Part shown: positions 59,009 to 64,000 of the stretch, in pieces
Layout of the letters: the number at the start of each line of letters is the position of its first letter
Position numbering within the stretch: position 1 is the stretch's first letter
Assembly: GCA_006352455.1 (NCBI GenBank)
Contig: VANL01000118.1
Span: 1 to 64,000, forward strand
DNA: 64,000 bases
Source: Brachionus sp. 'Tiscar'
Lineage: Eukaryota; Rotifera; Eurotatoria; Ploima; Brachionidae
Reading direction: 5' to 3'
Notes under the pieces: generated by a model
Databases searched by the model: none
Told to the model about the DNA's origin: nothing
Seen by the model: only the letters and a program-made list of their open reading frames with translations
Translations under genes and position numbers: made by a program

Positions 59009-59330
59009 CTACCTCACATTGTCTGTCTGTTTAATTGATTTGTTCATTCCAGAGCGAACTTTGTCTGAATAAGACGGTTGTCTGTTTGATGCAGTAGTTG
59101 GAGCTATTTTTTGCCATTCATAACCATTTTGATCAAACTCAGGATCGAACGAGTCATCATCAATTTGGTTGTTTTCCATGGAGTTGTACAAATTAAAATT
59201 TTTTAATTTATTTTGATTCCAAAGTTTTTTCTTTATTTGAATATTTTCTTGCTTAAGATCCATAACAATAGCTAAAATTTTTCCATTAGAGGTCTTAAAG
59301 TCTTGTATTTCTCTTATTAAAATGATATTA
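59009..59330 (-). pseudogene. fragment of a coding sequence, possibly LINE ORF1
   Basis: An open minus-strand stretch of about 105 codons with non-random composition, including IREIQDFKTSNGKILAIVM, a Lys/Asn coiled part, then NGYEWQKIAP and PSYSDKVRSG before a stop. The first ATG in frame is at 59263, but the frame stays open upstream to about 59330, so this is a piece of something longer. The YEWQ.I and SYSDKVRSG pattern resembles nucleic-acid-binding ORF1 proteins of LINE elements, and a LINE ORF2 relic lies nearby in the opposite orientation. This is a weak assignment; an unknown host exon is possible. Confidence 0.35.
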
Positions 59331-59639
59331 AAAAAATAAAATCAAATTAGAAAAAAAATTAAAAGGTTAAATAAGAAAGTGTTAATTTCATTTTGTTTTT
59401 TGATATTTTAAATTTACTTTAAGGTAGTCTATGAGAAAAGTGCGTGAATGGGATCAAAATTCCAAATTATGAACCCTCAATAAGTTAACAGTCATTCTTT
59501 GTCCAAAGTTAAGTAGCATAAATAGAAAAAAGATCAAAGAAGAAAAAATTTAACACATATAAATCAAATAAATATTTTTTTTTTTACTAATAGCATTTTC
59601 TGTCTTCTTTTCGAAATTAATATCAAAACAAAATGAATA

Positions 59640-60640
59640 AATATACTGGCACATTTGTTTGCTCAGGAAACACACTAAGTCTGGACTAGCCATATTTTGC
59701 TTGCATCCCAGTTCATAAAGAGAGCTTTTTTCAACATTTTTTCATTTTTAGTCAACAAAATTAAAAATATTAATATTACAGAGGTGGTACATTTTGAAAG
59801 TAATAACAATTGAAGGGATTACAGTATAACATCCGGGTTGAGTATGTATCGACTAGCAGAATCTAACTGTGAAAAAGATATTTTAATCTGGATATTTTGA
59901 TCACTAAGGTCCTAAAGTGGGATCTAACCCTTGTTAGACCTCACATAGAATAAACAATAAGTTTTTGGTGTCCATATCTTGAAAAAGACATTAAAGAGTT
60001 AGAAAGAATTCAGAGAAAAGCAACAAAAATGATCCCTGAATTTCAAAATTTAGCATGCATAGAGAGATTAAACAAGCTGGAATTGTCAGACTTACAGACA
60101 AGAAGGACCCGAGATGACTTGATACAATTTTATAAGATGATAAACCGATACGAGATTGCCAAACTAAAGATTGTAATAAATTTCTGTCAAGGTCTTGTAC
60201 CAGAATCAAAAAGATATACTAAAACATTACCGCCATCAAAGCTAAAATGTCTCCCAAGATCAAATTTCTTGGTGAATAGAGTGGTAATGAAATGATTATT
60301 AATATAGTGTTTTAACTTTCAAAATGGTCATGCTTTAAATGCACAGTTAGATAAAACAATGCATACTTTGCTACAATAAAAATAGCTTTCTTAAGTTAAA
60401 AAGAGAGCTATTTGGGCTTCTAAAAAATAATGCTAGACTTCAAAAAGCACTAGGAACAATAAAAAAAATTAAAGAGTTAAAAGGGAAATGAAATCTTGCG
60501 TCATTTAAAGTTCAGACTTTTCTTCTTATAATTACCATCTTTTTAATTCAACTGGTCATTTTCCTTGTATTTTAGAAGCCAAGTTCAAGTTGAAACTGAG
60601 TTTCGTAAATCACTTGCTAACATTTAGAAAATATAAAAAA
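59640..60640 (+). mobile_element. jockey-like LINE relic (C-terminal part of ORF2)
   Basis: The plus strand reads LVRPHIE, a stop, then FWCPYLEKDIKELERIQRKA, TKMIPEFQNLACIERLNKL and RTRDDLIQFYKMINR. This matches the region after the reverse transcriptase in jockey-clade LINEs (RP.LEY.S.VW.P...KDI..LE.VQR.ATK.I). Pieces such as LASFKVQT near 60500 resemble the final ORF2 motif. Stops and frameshifts show it is inactive. Boundaries are approximate. Confidence 0.75.
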
Positions 60641-63600
60641 ATTCGTAGATATTTCAAAGATTATATAAAGTCTCCTTTTTATTAAAAAATAAAAAATTTT
60701 ATTACTCAAGTAAATTGTTTTTTTTTTAACTAAATTTTGCCAATATTAAATAATTGACAAAATTGTTTATTATTCAATTTTGTTTTTTAATCAATAATAG
60801 TGTTGGCTACCTCTAATGACAGTCACTGAACTGACAAAAATGGTTTTGGCCGTCTTGATGGCCGCTAGAAAAAATAAATTCTATTAACATTTCAAATATG
60901 AAAATTTAGTAGGTACAATAAAAATAAATAAAATTTTCATCAGAAAAAATTTCTTTCACGTGGCCATCAATATTTTTACCACAATTTTTTTTTAATTTTG
61001 AAATTCAAATATAGTTTTTTAGGTTTTTTCAAAGGTAATCAAATTCAATTTCGAAATTTTTGGCTTTTTCTATATGCATAAGATTCTAAATAAAATATAA
61101 AAAAAAAAATTTAAAGCATTAAAATACTTTATATAGTAAATCAAGACGATTCAACGAGCCCAACGGCACATAAATTTTAAATCTAATTTCGAAAATTTAA
61201 ATGTCAATTTGACTTAAAGAATTTAATCTATTTTAATCAAAATTCAAATAGATCTTTTTGAACGCTTGAAAAAACTTGATGAAAAAAAGTGTATAATCAA
61301 ATTATTATTTATCATTAATGATAAAATTTGATTTATCTATCAAATTAAACAGACCGTAATGTCTTTACTAGTTTTTTATATCAAATTTGAAGAATACATA
61401 TTCATTCAATTAGTTTATGGTTATGAAAATGAATGAGTATTAAGAAAACAAAAATAGATTTTTTTTTAATTTTAAATTTCATTAATAAAAATTAAATAAT
61501 TAATAAACCAGAGCATATCAAATAATTAGAAACTAATGAAAATCGATTTTTAAATTAACCTTAAAAGTATTTATTTTAGTTTTAAAAGCGTGAGATATAA
61601 TTTTATGCATATTAGCTTAAATAATGACAATAAAAAAGACACAACTAGAACGATTTTTTTTTTCAATAATAATCTTAATAATAGAGTTAAGTAATTGAAA
61701 AATTTTTCCAAAATTTTTCAGATATTTAAATGTGTTGATCTTAATCTTAAAATTTCCGAGTAATTTAAGTTAAAAATTGGTCATAATAAAATCTACATAA
61801 AAAGTCATTAAATGAGGAAGAGAGAGAGACAACAAATATCGATTTTGATATTTATTAGTATTTTATTAATTTAGTCAAAAAAAATTTTTTCAAGTATTTT
61901 TTCTCAATTATTTTTTTAATAGCTAAAGAACAAATCGCACAAATTTGCTTGTTGATTGCTCACGGCATTGAAATTAAGAATCAAGTGGTGTTTAAAAAAA
62001 TAACAAAAATAATAATTTTCATTTTAGATTAAGATATTCTATGAATTAAGTTTATTGAAACAAATCAATCGTGAAACAAAATTTGAATTTTTTCATTCAT
62101 AAAACTTAAAAAAAACAATCCATAAGTGTTTTGATTTTTGATGAATGTGAGACTAAATCTGGCAATAGAAAGCCAATGGTCACTTGAAAATCGATTTCAA
62201 GCCTAATCGAACATCATTGCTCTCTAATTATTTATACGTCTCTTATTAAATTAATTAAAAATATCATGCTAATTAGCTCTGATTACCAAAACAGCAAAGA
62301 AATTCTAACCCTCTTTTTATTTAACAATTTTTTTCTTTGTTTTAGAAAAATATAAAGTAAAATTGCAAAATTCCTTCTAATTAATTAAAATAATTGAAGG
62401 TTTTTATCTTTCCTTTTATCCTAGTGGGATATCATTAAAAAATTTTCATAACTTTCTTAACTCATTAAACACTGAAGCCGTAAAAAAGGTATTTTAATTA
62501 TTATCATTGAGCATGGTATGTGTCCAATAGACACATTAACATCAAAATAATTTTTCTGTATTGGATTTTTTTTTCTCAATTTTAAATTGACGCTTTGGAA
62601 AAAGAAGAAAAAAAAAGATGAAGAACAAACAAAAATTATCTATGCTGCCACGTTGATTGAATTTTGAGAAAAAAAACAACGGATCTTTGTCCATCTCAAT
62701 TCAAAGAAATGTTTGTTTCCACAAATTATATTTTAGATTAAAAATAAATTTCTCTATAATTTATTATAATAGATATATTTTTTCCAATAAAATATACAAA
62801 AAAAATAGCATATTTTTTTTCTATTTTCCAATTAGATTTTTTTTATCAAAATTAATTTGATTTGATGGTAGGCGGCCAAGTGATCTTAGACCAAAATGAG
62901 CGCTTATTTGTGCTGATTTTTTTGAAATTTTATCTAACACTAGCCATGTGCATAAGATTTATTCAATTAGGAGGTTCGATAAAGCCAACACTGGCTGACC
63001 GACAGAGAACTCATATTTCAAATTTTATCTGTTCATTAAGGTGTACTCTAATTTGAAATCAATACTAGACTAGTGGTTAGATAACCAATTATTAATGGTT
63101 CTACAGAGTCGGTATTTCTCTAGCCCTAAGTAGATAATTTTAATTTGTTCTGATAAGTGAAGTTAAAAAGCGCTTCAAGGTGTTCTATTTTTAATTGGCA
63201 AAGATAAATATCACATTTCAATATAGAACAGATAAGCAAGTGTCTAAAATAGACACAAAATAGCTGGAGATTGTTATCTCGCATTCTTTTTTTTTTCTTG
63301 CCAATGACATAAAATTAATCTCATTTAGAAAATCTTTATTAGGTGACATTTTTAGAACAAAATAGATATATCAAAAATCAGTCATGTGTGCAACCACATA
63401 AAGCTATTTTAATCTCATTTAGAATTTACAATCTGATATAATCCGAGGTATTTTGATGTCATAAATGTTGCCTGCGGCCTCTACGCACCATAAACTTGTT
63501 TTATATCGTGACTTGATCTACTGGTGGCATAGTTGTTTGGATTAGTTGCGTCATTTTTTTATTTTCTTTTTTTTTTGTTAATGGCTTTTTTTTTGTGAAT

Positions 63601-64000
63601 CATGAGAGCAGAAAAAAATCTTCTCATATCCGCTGTAAAAATATTGTCTTTGGAATAATTTAATGCTTGAGTAGACTGATGATTGTTATTGCCAAAGCAG
63701 GCATATGCCATTCAAATAACTTGAAAAACAATTTTTAAAAACAAATCGATTTCAACAAGAAAAACATCGGAAAAATTAATGGAAATTTTAATTTTTCACA
63801 AGCTCTTTTATTTTCTCTCGCTCTCTGTGTCTCTCGGAAACTGAAATGAGAAATAATGATTTTTTTTATTAGCATTTTTCAATCAATCTGTGTGTCTTAA
63901 TTGAGTGCTAAAATCGAATGAAAATTTAATAAACTTTCAATAAAACAAAAATAGAAAAAAAAAAATTAGAAAAGAGAAGCTTCCTCTAAATTGGCAATAA
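60641..64000. other. A/T-rich region, no gene seen
   Basis: Short frames near 62657-63056 lack exon boundaries, conserved motifs or biased codons and are not supported. A 16-base unit TTAATCTCATTTAGAA occurs twice (63317-63332 and 63410-63425). Nothing else stands out. It may be an intron or the flank of a gene beyond the window. Confidence 0.4.

Noticed and set aside
62862..63056. Plus-strand open frame of 64 codons
   Set aside because: No conserved motif, weak codon evidence and no neighbouring exons to support a gene.
1..64000. CRISPR arrays, bacterial operons, tRNA or rRNA genes
   Set aside because: None seen. The DNA is eukaryotic with spliced genes, and no cloverleaf or rRNA core sequence was recognised by eye; a tRNA scan would settle the latter.

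Overview
The window is AT-rich animal nuclear DNA with spliced genes (GT..AG introns, most only about 45-70 nt), the standard code, and remnants of LINE and DNA transposons. The gene set is bilaterian: metaxin-2, HGSNAT, SRF, uL14/RpL23, CASP golgin, fatty acyl-CoA reductase and Bark beetle/Anakonda. The extreme AT content, very short introns and jockey-like LINE relics would suit a monogonont rotifer of the Brachionus type. That assignment is inference; another AT-rich small invertebrate is possible.

Layout. 0.5-3.8 kb: two tandem MAP3K-like kinases on the minus strand, with matching intron phases. 5.2-8.2 kb: three short intronless plus-strand genes: a NUDT9-like protein with an eroded Nudix box, a membrane protein consisting only of an HGSNAT-type luminal domain, and a minimal matrix metalloproteinase. 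8.6-11.4 kb: decayed transposons. 11.8-14.8 kb: full HGSNAT (plus) and metaxin-2 (minus), tail to tail with 38 bp between stops. 16.4-16.8 kb: LINE relic. 17.6-18.5 kb: SRF. 22.1-28.4 kb: a 15-exon CNBD2-like cyclic-nucleotide-binding gene with a hAT-type MITE in its largest intron. 29.0-30.7 kb: a small GET2/CAML-like gene (minus) divergent from RpL23 (plus). 31.3-32.2 kb: LINE and WD40 relics. 33.7-35.8 kb: intronless CASP golgin (minus). 36.3-36.9 kb: LINE relic. 37.2-39.3 kb: fatty acyl-CoA reductase (minus). 39.3-44.8 kb: a gene desert with a perfect 40-bp palindrome. 44.8-57.9 kb: a five-exon bark beetle/Anakonda gene encoding about 3274 residues, with inverted-repeat elements in two introns. 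57.9-64 kb: LINE fragments, otherwise no supported gene.

The genes are mostly unrelated housekeeping and signalling genes and do not form a pathway. The functional links are local: HGSNAT with its ectodomain-only relative, and the kinase pair. All exon models were built by hand. Each multi-exon CDS given here keeps one open frame across all its splice sites and sums to a multiple of three, and conserved family motifs span many of the junctions.
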